The position numbers and the translations under genes were made by a program. The notes under the pieces are model-generated. The model searched no databases. It was not told the DNA's origin and worked only from the letters and a program-made list of their open reading frames with translations. DNA of 64,000 bases from Sediminibacterium sp. UBA657 (GTDB lineage Bacteria; Bacteroidota; Bacteroidia; Chitinophagales; Chitinophagaceae): assembly GCA_002299885.1 (NCBI GenBank), contig DBOB01000004.1:94430-158429 (forward strand), in the 5' to 3' direction. Below, piece after piece: positions 51,467 to 59,965 of this stretch; position 1 is the first letter of the stretch, and the number at the start of each line of letters is the position of its first letter.

Positions 51467-52612
51467 ATGAAAAAAATAGTTCAAAGCACCCTATTGACTG
51501 GCTTTATGATGCTAGTTGCGTTCCATCAATCTTTTGCACAAGCCGAAAAGGCAGAGGCAGAGATTCAACAATTGATGCGAACAACACCTGTAGTGGGATT
51601 ATCCGTTGCAGTAGTAAAAGATAATAAAGTCATCTACAATCACTCCTTTGGCTTTAAGGATGTAGAAAAGGAGTCGCCCTTGACCAATGAATCTATTTTT
51701 AGAATTGCATCCATCTCAAAATCATTCACTACCACTGCTATTATGCAATTGGTTGCAAAGAAGCAAATTAGTTTGGATCAGGATGTGAGTGAGTTGGTTG
51801 GGTTTAAAATTAGGAATCCAAAGTTTCCAAATACAGTTATCACCTTAAAAATGTTATTGTCTCATAGGTCTTCTATCAACGATAGTGAAGGATATTTTAG
51901 TTTAGATGCCATTGATCCAGCAAAAAATCCAAATTGGGAAAAATCTTATAATGCTTATGAACCGGATAAAGGGTATATGTATTGTAATTTAAATTACAAT
52001 TTGGCGGGTTCTATACTAGAGAAATTGACTGGTGTTCGTTTTGATAAATACATTCAACAACAAATTTTGGACCCACTTGGACTTTATGGAGGTTATAATG
52101 TGAATGCATTAGATAGCAATTTGATTGCAAAAATTTATGAATTCAATAAAGAGACAAAAGGTTTTACTTTATCTCCAAATGCATATGCACCAAGAACCGA
52201 GGAGATAAGCAACTATACTATGGGCAGATCAACCCCTATATTTTCACCAACAGGCGGTATGAAGATATCTGCAAATGACCTTGCCAAGTATATGATTATG
52301 CATAGTCAATTAGGTAAATATGAAGGAGGAAGAATGATACCTAAAAAGTTATCCCAACAAATGCAGGCAATTATTTCCGAGGAGGAGGGATACGGGATGG
52401 CACTAGAAAACACTACACAATTGATTGCAGGAAAAACGATGATCGGTCATACAGGTTCCGCGTATGGCTTATATAGTATGCTATTTTTTGAGCCTAAAGA
52501 AAAAATTGGCTTTGTTGTTATAAGCAATGGCTGTGACACTAAAACAATCAATGGATTCAATGCAGTGTTGCATCAAACAGTGAATAGTTTATACAATAAT
52601 TTAATTCGTTAA
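51467..52612 (+). CDS. Secreted serine hydrolase, beta-lactamase/esterase (PF00144) family
   Basis: A 381-residue exported protein with a signal peptide ending near SFAQA. The catalytic SxxK is in RIASISKSFTTT, YCNLNYN provides a YxN motif, and HTGSAYG stands at the place of the KTG triad. Membership of the broad penicillin-binding/esterase family is clear, but substrates range from peptides to esters. The motif HTG is more common in esterases and peptidases than in class C beta-lactamases. It is divergent from arsR and shares the 57-bp gap that contains the operator. It is paralogous in family to the gene at 9870. Confidence 0.85.
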   Translation: MKKIVQSTLLTGFMMLVAFHQSFAQAEKAEAEIQQLMRTTPVVGLSVAVVKDNKVIYNHSFGFKDVEKESPLTNESIFRIASISKSFTTTAIMQLVAKKQISLDQDVSELVGFKIRNPKFPNTVITLKMLLSHRSSINDSEGYFSLDAIDPAKNPNWEKSYNAYEPDKGYMYCNLNYNLAGSILEKLTGVRFDKYIQQQILDPLGLYGGYNVNALDSNLIAKIYEFNKETKGFTLSPNAYAPRTEEISNYTMGRSTPIFSPTGGMKISANDLAKYMIMHSQLGKYEGGRMIPKKLSQQMQAIISEEEGYGMALENTTQLIAGKTMIGHTGSAYGLYSMLFFEPKEKIGFVVISNGCDTKTINGFNAVLHQTVNSLYNNLIR

Positions 52613-52624
52613 ATTACTACTGAA

Positions 52625-53131
52625 TTAAAAGAAAAGCATTACTAGCACTAAAACAATACCTGCTAAAGTGAAGTATATTCCTTTTTTGAAAATAGTAGTT
52701 CCTGGCATAAACATATAGAAAGAGGAGATTACAAAAAACATCAAAGAAACACCGAAGAATATATTTAAATAATACAATGGATCTTTATGGGTTGCTTTGT
52801 GCATCTTAGTCATCTTATTTAACAAGTAGGGCAATTCCATTACTTTAAAATCAGCAACACCAGTTGTTTTATTGTAGGTGCCTTGAGGGAAAGTGATTAC
52901 ATCTAGTGTATCAGAAATTATTTTAAGATTTTTCAATTTAATAGCTGGGCCTAACTCATCCGTTTTAAGACCGGTTGCTATAGTAAGTACTTTATGATTT
53001 TCTTTTTTCAAAAAATCAGTATCTCTAAAAATCATAATAATACCACTTACAGAATAAATGGCCATGATGCCTGCTAAAAAAAACCCAAGGTATCTATGGT
53101 AAATGCGCATGTTTTTTGATACGTCGCTCAT
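52625..53131 (-). CDS. PepSY-associated membrane protein
   Basis: A 168-residue protein with N-terminal helix YLGFFLAGIMAIYSVSGIIMIF, a periplasmic loop of about 80 residues, and two C-terminal helices (LYYLNIFFGVSLMFFVISSFYMFM, GIYFTLAGIVLVLVMLF). MRIYHRYLGFFLAG is typical of the PepSY-TM family, often linked to ferric siderophore or flavin reduction at the membrane. This is a short member with the loop reduced. It ends 13 bp from the convergent hydrolase. The role is unknown. Confidence 0.75.
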   Translation of the reverse strand: MSDVSKNMRIYHRYLGFFLAGIMAIYSVSGIIMIFRDTDFLKKENHKVLTIATGLKTDELGPAIKLKNLKIISDTLDVITFPQGTYNKTTGVADFKVMELPYLLNKMTKMHKATHKDPLYYLNIFFGVSLMFFVISSFYMFMPGTTIFKKGIYFTLAGIVLVLVMLFF

Positions 53132-53327
53132 AAGTAAAATTTAAAAGACATCCTGTCTATGATTAATAATGATTTGAATGCTAAATTACGAAATCTAGCT
53201 AATACTTATGCATAGGCAGTAAAAGAAGTAACTAGATTCATTCTTTAAGTACGGTGATAGTTACTAAAAGTAGATATATTTGATAGGCAGATAAGCCTTA
53301 GTGAATCATTAAGCATTAATAAATACT

Positions 53328-53777
53328 ATGAAACGATTTATACTATCAGGGTTCTTAATTTTAATTGGCCTAGTACAATCTAGTGCACAGCAATCTAAAG
53401 TACATATTAACCATACGGCCATTTATGTAGTGGATATTCAAAAAACTAGCTCCTTTTACTCCAATATCATTGGTTTAGACACCGTTCCTGAGCCTTTTCA
53501 TGATGGTAAACATATCTGGTATAGCACGGGAGCACATACAATGTTGCATGTGATTGCTGGAGCAACAGCTAAAAAGGACTATTATAAAAATCAGCATACT
53601 TGTTTTACCGTACCAAATTTTAATCTTTTTATTGAAAAACTAAAGAAACTTAATTGGGCCTATGAAGATGTGGCTGGGAATAAAAATGCTATTACTACAA
53701 GGGTAGACGGAGTTCATCAAATTTGGTTACAAGACCCAGATGGATATTGGCTTGAAATTAATGATGATCAATACTAG
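53328..53777 (+). CDS. Secreted VOC-superfamily (glyoxalase-like) protein
   Basis: A 149-residue protein with a signal peptide (SGFLILIGLVQSSAQQ), unusual for the VOC fold, then one full glyoxalase-like module: INHTAIYVVDIQKTSSFYSNIIGLDTVP at the start and HQIWLQDPDGYWLEIND at the end, which provide the expected His and Glu metal ligands. Exported VOC proteins occur in Bacteroidota without known substrate. A TATATTTG box at 53275-53282 is a possible -7 element 46 bp upstream of the ATG. Confidence 0.82.
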   Translation: MKRFILSGFLILIGLVQSSAQQSKVHINHTAIYVVDIQKTSSFYSNIIGLDTVPEPFHDGKHIWYSTGAHTMLHVIAGATAKKDYYKNQHTCFTVPNFNLFIEKLKKLNWAYEDVAGNKNAITTRVDGVHQIWLQDPDGYWLEINDDQY

Positions 53778-53829
53778 TTCTAAAAAAGATCTATAATTAA
53801 ATATACATTACATTATAAATAATGGCATC

Positions 53830-54708
53830 ATGATCATAAAAGAAAAAGCATTTGAATCCTTTACCTGGATAGACATTGAAAATGCGAATAAAAATGAACT
53901 AGAAGTAATTGCAAAAAAGCATAATCTTAATTATTTTTTAATAAAAGATGCGCTTGATATTGGTCATTTGCCTAAATATGAGCAACTGCATAAACACGAT
54001 TTTTTTATTTTCAGGGCTTACACATCTAATATCAATTTGAATATTGATGAGATTGGTGAAATGTCTAATAAAATAGCCTTCTTTATATTTGATGACAAGT
54101 TAATTACCATACACCGTGCCTCTTTTTCTTTCTTAAACATACATGAAGAAAAGCATATTAAAATAAGTGAACTATTTTTAAGAATAGTTGGTTTCATGAT
54201 TGATACTTTCAAAAAACCAATAATCGAAATTTCAAATAAAATATCCGATATTGAAAAAACAATCTTTTTAAAAGACTATAGGATAGTATTAATTGAAGAG
54301 CTCTATTATATTAAGACGCAATCAAGAATTTTAAAGAAAATAATTTCAATTACAGAGGCGACTATTCTAAAATCTCAGGATAAATATAAGGTTTCCTATA
54401 TCTATCAAGACATTCAAGATAATCTTCTAAATCTGCTTACGATCAATGAAGAGTCTGTTGAAAATTCTACACATTTAATGAATACCTATCTTTCTTTAAG
54501 TGATCAAAAAAATAATGAAGTCGTTCGATTGTTGACAATATTTTCTGTGTTTTTTCTACCGCTTAATTTCATTGCAGGTATCTATGGAATGAACTTTTCA
54601 TTTATGCCTGAGTTATCCTGGAAATTAGGATATGCATTTGCTTTATGCATAATGGCAATCGTTGTGATTGTGATCTACCTCTGGTTTAGACGAAAGAAAA
54701 TACTTTAA
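53830..54708 (+). CDS. CorA-family divalent cation transporter
   Basis: A 292-residue protein with a soluble N-terminal domain and two C-terminal transmembrane helices. The diagnostic GMN motif is present in AGIYGMNFSFMP, between the helices FSVFFLPLNFIAGIY and LGYAFALCIMAIVVIVIYLWF. Members carry Mg2+, Co2+ or Zn2+ across the inner membrane as pentamers. The acidic loop after GMN is reduced to a single Glu (PELSWK), so ion preference cannot be stated. The stop overlaps the convergent DUF4153 gene by 4 bp. Confidence 0.93.
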   Translation: MIIKEKAFESFTWIDIENANKNELEVIAKKHNLNYFLIKDALDIGHLPKYEQLHKHDFFIFRAYTSNINLNIDEIGEMSNKIAFFIFDDKLITIHRASFSFLNIHEEKHIKISELFLRIVGFMIDTFKKPIIEISNKISDIEKTIFLKDYRIVLIEELYYIKTQSRILKKIISITEATILKSQDKYKVSYIYQDIQDNLLNLLTINEESVENSTHLMNTYLSLSDQKNNEVVRLLTIFSVFFLPLNFIAGIYGMNFSFMPELSWKLGYAFALCIMAIVVIVIYLWFRRKKIL

Positions 54709-55949
54709 ACGAACTTGAAAATAAAAGGCATTGCAAAAGTGACAAAGGCGGCCCAAACTGCATAAGCTGGTATAAAAAATGCGATATCCCCTTCTACATC
54801 TTGAATAGAGGCTTTACCCTTGAGATTTTTGAATAAGCCATAGGATACGAATAATAAATGAATAAATATCAAAAGGTTCGCGCCTAAAACTGCTAGCCTG
54901 TTAGGGGAAAGACCGAATTCAGAAAGTCTAAATGAAATAGCAGAAAGCGCAATCGTATTGGCGATAATTGCTAATATGGCAAGGCCAAAAAGAATGATTA
55001 AGTTGAATTTTGAATTTGTATTATTTGTTGCCTCCGTTAAAGAGAATAAGATAATAGCCATGACACCAATTAATACAATATTAAATACCAATAAAAAATT
55101 ACGGTCATTATATATATCCTTTTGAGTATACATTAAGGTAATTAGAAACACCAATAAGGTTATAAAAACAATTGGGGTAAATATTTTAGCAATTGTAGGA
55201 GAAATTTTATTTACAAGCTCTGGATTATTCTGAATTAAATAGGTGGACAGCATTGGCATAGCAGCTAAGGCCCAAACAGCTATTTGTTCAAAGTAAAATG
55301 TTTGGATATCCATTTTTAATAACTCGAATAAAGCCATGGTGATGCCGGTAAAAAACATGCCTGAGATTAATATCAATCCAGTCATTACAATAAAATTACC
55401 GTTGAATTTTAAAAATGAGATTTTCTTTTGATTATTGTTTAAGTCCCCACCAACAAAAGCGTATCCAAGTATTGCCCATAAAAAAATGGGTAAATGGATG
55501 GTAGATAAAATAAAGGTTGAGCTCTTTTCATTATATGGCAAGCTATTCATAAAAATTGCCGAAGCAATAAACAAGATAAGTGGTAAAACCAATTTAGTCA
55601 TTGACAATTGCTGCTTCCAAATAAAATAACCTGTTAACATAGGGAACACAACGAATCCTATATTCTTAGAAATATACACATCGTAATCTATTCCTAAAAA
55701 TGAAGGCATTTTTGCGATAAGTCCACCTATAAAAGCAGCTACCACAATAAAAATGATTTCGTTTTTATTACCCCAAGTAATATGTTCGTCTTTAAAGTTT
55801 AGTCTCTCATTCCAAGCCTGCGCAGTAGGCTCGTTTGTTAGCTCTTGGTATATATTGTTAAAAGCAATTGTAAAAGCGCCTTTATGATCGCGATACAATT
55901 TTTCCAATTGTTTTGGGTTATTGATATTAATTCTTATTTCGTTTTCCAT
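54705..55949 (-). CDS. DUF4153-like polytopic membrane protein
   Basis: A 414-residue protein with a soluble N-terminus of about 60 residues (ININNPKQLEKLYRDHKGAF) followed by about eleven hydrophobic segments. It resembles the DUF4153 group of Bacteroidota membrane proteins, which has no assigned function. No catalytic motif is visible. It is convergent with corA and the only gene on its strand here, with a 118-bp gap to the next gene. Confidence 0.75.
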   Translation of the reverse strand: MENEIRININNPKQLEKLYRDHKGAFTIAFNNIYQELTNEPTAQAWNERLNFKDEHITWGNKNEIIFIVVAAFIGGLIAKMPSFLGIDYDVYISKNIGFVVFPMLTGYFIWKQQLSMTKLVLPLILFIASAIFMNSLPYNEKSSTFILSTIHLPIFLWAILGYAFVGGDLNNNQKKISFLKFNGNFIVMTGLILISGMFFTGITMALFELLKMDIQTFYFEQIAVWALAAMPMLSTYLIQNNPELVNKISPTIAKIFTPIVFITLLVFLITLMYTQKDIYNDRNFLLVFNIVLIGVMAIILFSLTEATNNTNSKFNLIILFGLAILAIIANTIALSAISFRLSEFGLSPNRLAVLGANLLIFIHLLFVSYGLFKNLKGKASIQDVEGDIAFFIPAYAVWAAFVTFAMPFIFKFV

Positions 55950-56067
55950 AGCAATCCGATTTAGTATTATTCTTATTCAAGTTAGATTATTCGAAGCTGT
56001 AAAAATATGTATAATCACCTCTAAAATTTGTTAAATAAATGTTTTTGTTCCTATCATTGTACCATCA

Positions 56068-56715
56068 ATGCAATATCCATTACAATTAACCCAAATAAGT
56101 GCCGAAAAAGCAATTTATGTCCCAGTATATGATGCCGTTAAAGCAATCTATACGGACTTGTTAGCGTTGGACCCTGCTACCCCCTTCCCATACTGGGCTA
56201 AGGTTTGGCCCTCGGCAATTGCACTAGTCAAAGTACTTCAAACGCATCCAAGTTTGATAAGGGATAAATCGGTGCTAGAGCTTGGTGCGGGAATTGGATT
56301 GCCCTCGTTGTTGATGGCAAGTGAAGCCAAAACAATACAGGTAAGTGATTATGATTCGGAGGCTGTTGAATTGTTGCGAAAGAATATTGCTTATTTACAA
56401 CTGCAGAATGTACAGGCCTTACAAATGGATTGGAATGATTTGCCAGAAAATATAAACCCCGAGGTAATCATTTTAAGTGACGTCAATTATGATCCTACAC
56501 AATTTGAAACGCTAACAAAATTGATTCAAAAGTTCATACACCAGGGATGCGCTATTATTTTATCGACACCTCAAAGAATTATGGCGAGTCCTTTTGTACT
56601 TACTTTATCAGAATTTATTATTGCAGATTATCTAGAAATGGTGGGTGAAAATGGAGTCACAAAAGAAATAAGTATCTTAGTCCTATCAAAAAACAGTTCA
56701 TATGGTAAAAAATGA
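56068..56715 (+). CDS. Methyltransferase, protein-lysine or nicotinamide N-methyltransferase-like
   Basis: A 215-residue class I methyltransferase of the family 16 type. The opening PYWAKVWPSAIALVKVL is typical of the METTL21-like group, which methylates lysines, and ELGAGIGLPSLLMASEA is the SAM loop. VIILSDVNYDP corresponds to the conserved D-x-x-Y substrate-side motif. It starts a four-gene string, overlapping the next gene by 14 bp. The substrate is unknown. Confidence 0.83.
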   Translation: MQYPLQLTQISAEKAIYVPVYDAVKAIYTDLLALDPATPFPYWAKVWPSAIALVKVLQTHPSLIRDKSVLELGAGIGLPSLLMASEAKTIQVSDYDSEAVELLRKNIAYLQLQNVQALQMDWNDLPENINPEVIILSDVNYDPTQFETLTKLIQKFIHQGCAIILSTPQRIMASPFVLTLSEFIIADYLEMVGENGVTKEISILVLSKNSSYGKK

Positions 56716-57055
56716 TTTTAAAACTGTAGACGAGTACATTCAAAGTTTTCCTAAAAAAACACAGGTTCATTTAAAATCAATTAGAGTAGCAATTAAATCA
56801 GTTGCGCCTCAAGCTACTGAGCAGATCTCTTATTGTATGCCTGCATATAAAGTAAATAAAAAACCATTTATTTACTTTGGAGCATATGAAAAACATATTG
56901 GATTCTACGCCACACCAAATACCCACGAAAAATTTTCCAAACAATTATCTAAATACAAACAAGGAAAAGGTTCTGTTCAGTTCCCACTTGACGAGGCTTT
57001 ACCAATTGAATTAATCACAAAAATGATTCAATTTAAATTGAAATGTATGTCTTAA
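56702..57055 (+). CDS. DUF1801 domain protein
   Basis: A 117-residue protein of the DUF1801 family (YdhG-like fold), with the recognisable ISYCMPAYKVNKKPFIYFGAYEKHIGFY core and FPLDEALPIELI near the end. The fold resembles steroidogenic and frataxin-like proteins. Its function is unknown. It starts inside the end of the preceding methyltransferase and stops 1 bp before the next ATG, so all four genes of the string are probably co-translated. Confidence 0.85.
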   Translation: MVKNDFKTVDEYIQSFPKKTQVHLKSIRVAIKSVAPQATEQISYCMPAYKVNKKPFIYFGAYEKHIGFYATPNTHEKFSKQLSKYKQGKGSVQFPLDEALPIELITKMIQFKLKCMS

Positions 57056-57056
57056 A

Positions 57057-57590
57057 ATGATGGAATTAAACATTACAATATTACAGATCAACGATAGCCA
57101 TATTGCTGCATTACAGCAAATTGGTCGTCAAACTTTTTCAGAAACTTTTGCCGAAAGTAATAGTGCAGAGAATATGGCTAAATACCTGGATGAGGCATAC
57201 TCTCATGAAAAGCTAATTGCTGAATTGAATAACCCAAATTCAATTTTCTACTTTGCTATGATGGATCAAAATGTAATTGGTTATTTGAAGCTTAATTTTG
57301 GTGCATCACAGACAGAACTCAAAGACAATAATGCACTTGAAATTGAACGTATATATGTGTTAAAGGAATTTCATGGTAAAAAAGTGGGTCAATTCTTATT
57401 TGATAAAGCAATCGAAATAGCCAAGGAACATCATGTTGCCTATGTTTGGCTTGGTGTATGGGAAAACAACAAAAGAGCGCTCCAATTTTATACTAAAAAT
57501 GGTTTTGTTGAATTTGATCAACACATATTTGTACTTGGTGATGAAGCACAAACAGATATTATGATGAAATTAGAATTAAGTAATATATAA
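57057..57590 (+). CDS. GNAT family N-acetyltransferase
   Basis: A 177-residue acetyltransferase. The acetyl-CoA binding motif is RIYVLKEFHGKKVGQFLFDKAIE, and the C-terminal half has VWLGVWENNKRALQFYTKNGF. The closest named groups acetylate spermidine or ribosomal protein N-termini, but the acceptor cannot be told from sequence. The gene is third in the methyltransferase-DUF1801-GNAT-DUF1801 string, with 1 bp before and 3 bp after. Confidence 0.88.
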   Translation: MMELNITILQINDSHIAALQQIGRQTFSETFAESNSAENMAKYLDEAYSHEKLIAELNNPNSIFYFAMMDQNVIGYLKLNFGASQTELKDNNALEIERIYVLKEFHGKKVGQFLFDKAIEIAKEHHVAYVWLGVWENNKRALQFYTKNGFVEFDQHIFVLGDEAQTDIMMKLELSNI

Positions 57591-57593
57591 AGA

Positions 57594-58232
57594 ATGCATC
57601 CAGAAGTAGATTTATATATCGCAAAATCCAAACAATGGCAAGCAGAGGTTGAACTGCTAAGAACTATTTTATTGGCTTGTAATTTAGAAGAAACCATTAA
57701 ATGGGGACAGCCATGTTATACGATTAATAATAAAAACATTGTGATTATTGCACCATTTAAAGCGCATTGCGATATAGGCTTTTTTAATGGCGCAGCATTG
57801 AAAGACGATAAGCAATTATTGGTTGTAGCTGGGAAACACACCCAAGATTCAAGGCAAATGCGTTTTACAAATTTGAAAGAAATTGAGCAATCAAAATCAG
57901 TCATTCGTGCATATATAAAAGAAGCAATTGATAATGAAAAGAACGGAGTAAAATCGATCCCAGCAGAAAAAAATGGAATAGTCGTAGAAGAGCTTGAAAT
58001 CATTTTTAAAAAAGATACCCCTTTTAAAAAAGCATTTGCAGCATTGACACCTGGCAGACAGCGTGCTTACTTAATTCATTTTTCGGGCGCAAAGCAATCC
58101 GAGACAAGAATCAATCGCATTAATAATTACAAACAAAGAATTTTATCAGGCATTGGGATTAACGATTGTACATGTGGGCTTTCAAAAAGGATGCCTAGTT
58201 GCGATGGATCCCATAAGCAACTAAAAAAATAA
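57594..58232 (+). CDS. DUF1801/YdeI-like protein with C-terminal CDGSH iron-sulfur motif
   Basis: A 212-residue protein. Residues about 10-110 are a DUF1801 domain (EETIKWGQPCYTI, CDIGFFNGA), followed by a YdeI/OmpD-associated region (AFAALTPGRQRAYLIHFSGA). The C-terminus, residues 192-207, reads CTCGLSKRMPSCDGSH. This is an exact fit to the C-x-C-x2-S-x3-P-x-C-D-G-S-H pattern that binds a [2Fe-2S] cluster in mitoNEET-type proteins, with Cys192, Cys194, Cys203 and His207 as ligands. The fusion suggests a redox-sensing or electron-carrier role. It is fourth in the string. The role is unknown. Confidence 0.85.
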   Translation: MHPEVDLYIAKSKQWQAEVELLRTILLACNLEETIKWGQPCYTINNKNIVIIAPFKAHCDIGFFNGAALKDDKQLLVVAGKHTQDSRQMRFTNLKEIEQSKSVIRAYIKEAIDNEKNGVKSIPAEKNGIVVEELEIIFKKDTPFKKAFAALTPGRQRAYLIHFSGAKQSETRINRINNYKQRILSGIGINDCTCGLSKRMPSCDGSHKQLKK

Positions 58233-58277
58233 AATCATTCATCTTTCATGAATTTGCAAAGCCTTCAGACAAGCTTT

Positions 58278-58712
58278 CTACTCTGACAATACTGCTTTTT
58301 CGATGATTTCAATATCAAACTTCTTCATTTGCATAAAGGCATACATAGCTTTTGGGGCAGTTTTTGGATCACTCATCCATTTACCCAATTGAGCAGGTAC
58401 AATTTGCCAAGAAATTCCATACTTGTCTTTGCACCAACCGCATTTACCTTCTTCACCATTTGTTGTAAATGCATTCCAGTAATGGTCTATTTCAACTTGA
58501 TCTTCACAAGGAACAACAAATGACACGCCTTCATTAAAATTATTCTTTTGTGCACCATTAAGCGCCATGTAATATTTGTTATTCAATAAAAAAACGGTAG
58601 CCATTGGATTGTTAGATACAATCTTACTATTGGGAAAAATCTGACAATAAAATTCGGCAGCTTCTTTAGCCCCTTCTGAAAACCAGAGGCAAGGATATGG
58701 TGCATTATTCAT
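58278..58712 (-). CDS. VOC family protein, PhnB-like
   Basis: A 144-residue glyoxalase-fold protein of the PhnB / 3-demethylubiquinone-methyltransferase-like group. The start YPCLWFSEGAKEAAEFYCQIFPNSKI and the segment GKCGWCKDKYGISWQIVP are typical. Although the family is named after phn genes, no role in phosphonate metabolism has been shown, and this gene lies far from the phosphonate island. It is probably co-transcribed with the small gene upstream (18 bp gap). Confidence 0.85.
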   Translation of the reverse strand: MNNAPYPCLWFSEGAKEAAEFYCQIFPNSKIVSNNPMATVFLLNNKYYMALNGAQKNNFNEGVSFVVPCEDQVEIDHYWNAFTTNGEEGKCGWCKDKYGISWQIVPAQLGKWMSDPKTAPKAMYAFMQMKKFDIEIIEKAVLSE

Positions 58713-58730
58713 AAGACATGTAATTAAACG

Positions 58731-58973
58731 TTATTTATCATTCAAGCCAATACCAAATCCAAACATCGCTGCTACTAAAGCAAGGTGAATGATTAACACT
58801 GCTTTTTGCCAAGTAGGCCTGTCGTTCCATTTTTGTTCTGGATTAAATGGATCAAATGCCAATCCTATCCCCAAAGATGCTGCTGCTTGCACATAGTCTT
58901 TAGAGAAAATAGCTTGGTATAAGCCTAATAGTAAAAACCCAATGTAGAGATACTTGCTGAAAGGTGCGTTCAT
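58731..58973 (-). CDS. Small two-helix membrane protein of unknown function
   Basis: An 80-residue protein with two hydrophobic stretches (YLYIGFLLLGLYQAIFSKDY and AVLIIHLALVAAMFGFGIGL) linked by a short polar loop with NPEQKWNDRPTWQKA. I do not recognise a family. It heads a two-gene string with the PhnB-like gene. Confidence 0.6.
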   Translation of the reverse strand: MNAPFSKYLYIGFLLLGLYQAIFSKDYVQAAASLGIGLAFDPFNPEQKWNDRPTWQKAVLIIHLALVAAMFGFGIGLNDK

Positions 58974-59133
58974 TTTGAAACTATTTAATTTTGAACGAAT
59001 TTAGGAAATGTAATTTAAAAAGAAACTATTAACCCTAGAGTTAGCTTAATTTTTATATAAAGAGCTAAATATTACTTCTGAAGTAACGATGTCATAAAGT
59101 TATTAATTACCTTTATAAAAATTAATTCATCCT

Positions 59134-59343
59134 ATGAAAAGAGCTTTTGTTGATGTTGAAACATATACATCAAGAAATATGTCTAAGGATAAGAATATTG
59201 ATTACCAATTTTGGTTTGATAAAACTATTCAAGAAAAATTGGCTGCTTCAGTTGTCATGATTGAACTCTCTTTTAATACCAAGGATTTTGTCAAAAATAA
59301 AGTTGATCGTAAACAACTTTCATCTTATAAAAGAGCCTTTTAA
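59134..59343 (+). CDS. Small protein paired with a nucleotidyltransferase
   Basis: A 69-residue protein of unknown function. Its stop shares a base with the start of the next gene (TAATG), so the pair is translationally coupled. Small proteins with a pattern like YQFWFDKTIQEKLAASVVMI often precede nucleotidyltransferase genes in bacteria, sometimes as toxin-antitoxin-like modules. The pair is the first unit of the repeat-separated accessory region. Confidence 0.65.
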   Translation: MKRAFVDVETYTSRNMSKDKNIDYQFWFDKTIQEKLAASVVMIELSFNTKDFVKNKVDRKQLSSYKRAF

Positions 59344-59795
59344 TGAATATTTTTAATGACGATTTTAAAGACTTCATTTTATATTTAAACCAAAATGAAG
59401 TTGAATATATTATTGTAGGAGGATACGCTGTTATTATAAGAGGGTATAGCAGATCAACGGGAGACATTGATATTTGGGTAAATAAAACTGAAGAAAATTT
59501 TATTAAACTACAAAAAGCTATTAAGGCATTTGGCCTTCCAGAAATTGCTGTTAAGAAAGAAGAATTTTTTTCTGACAACTTTGACGTTTTTGCTTTTGGC
59601 AAACCACCTTATGCAATTGAAATAATGACAGCTGTAAAAGGTTTAGATTTTATTAGCACTTACAATAATTCCACAATTGAACTAGTAAATGATATTCCCG
59701 TTAGAATAATACATTTACAAAATTTAATACAAGCTAAAAAAGCGGCTGGTAGAAATAAAGATTTGAATGATATAGAGAATTTACCTTCTGAGTAA
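59343..59795 (+). CDS. Nucleotidyltransferase-fold protein (DUF6036/AbiEii-like)
   Basis: A 150-residue protein with the polymerase-beta-type nucleotidyltransferase core: VGGYAVIIRGYSRSTGDIDIWV contains the GG and D-x-D catalytic signature, and IHLQNLIQAKKAAGRNKDLND is the usual C-terminal motif. Similar proteins occur as toxins or antitoxins. The upstream 69-residue partner overlaps it by one base. A repeat copy begins 20 bp after the stop codon. Confidence 0.8.
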   Translation: MNIFNDDFKDFILYLNQNEVEYIIVGGYAVIIRGYSRSTGDIDIWVNKTEENFIKLQKAIKAFGLPEIAVKKEEFFSDNFDVFAFGKPPYAIEIMTAVKGLDFISTYNNSTIELVNDIPVRIIHLQNLIQAKKAAGRNKDLNDIENLPSE

Positions 59796-59814
59796 TATTT
59801 TAAAATTTTCACCC

Positions 59815-59965
59815 CCTAACTCACTGATAGACAAAGAAAAAGCCCTGCAAAATGCAAGGCTTTTTTAGTGCTCCCCTTTTCGACAAAAGATGCAACTATA
59901 ATGCGATCATTGAGTATGTGACTATTAGGAATTTGAAGGGTTGAACTTCGTATAAAGTTGCAACT
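59815..59965 (+). repeat. Cassette-type repeat, copy A
   Basis: An imperfect repeat of 115 bp between its arms (CCTAAC at 59815 and TTAGG ending at 59929), with a further shared tail running to about 59965. It comprises CCTAACTCACTGATAGAC, a hairpin (59837-59866, AAAAAGCC..GGCTTTTTT), GCTCCCCTTTTCGAC, and ATTGAGTATGTGACTATTAGG. The outer arms are inverted: CCTAA-TCAC against GTGA-TTAGG. It ends at GTTGCAACTA beside the metallo-beta-lactamase stop codon. Confidence 0.85.

Noticed and set aside
51467..52612. A true class C beta-lactamase
   Set aside because: The SxxK and YxN motifs exist, but the third motif is HTG and family members include many esterases and peptidases. The same applies to the gene at 9870.
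58278..58712. PhnB-like VOC gene as part of phosphonate metabolism
   Set aside because: The family is named after the phn operon but has no shown role there, and the gene lies more than 30 kb from the phosphonate island.
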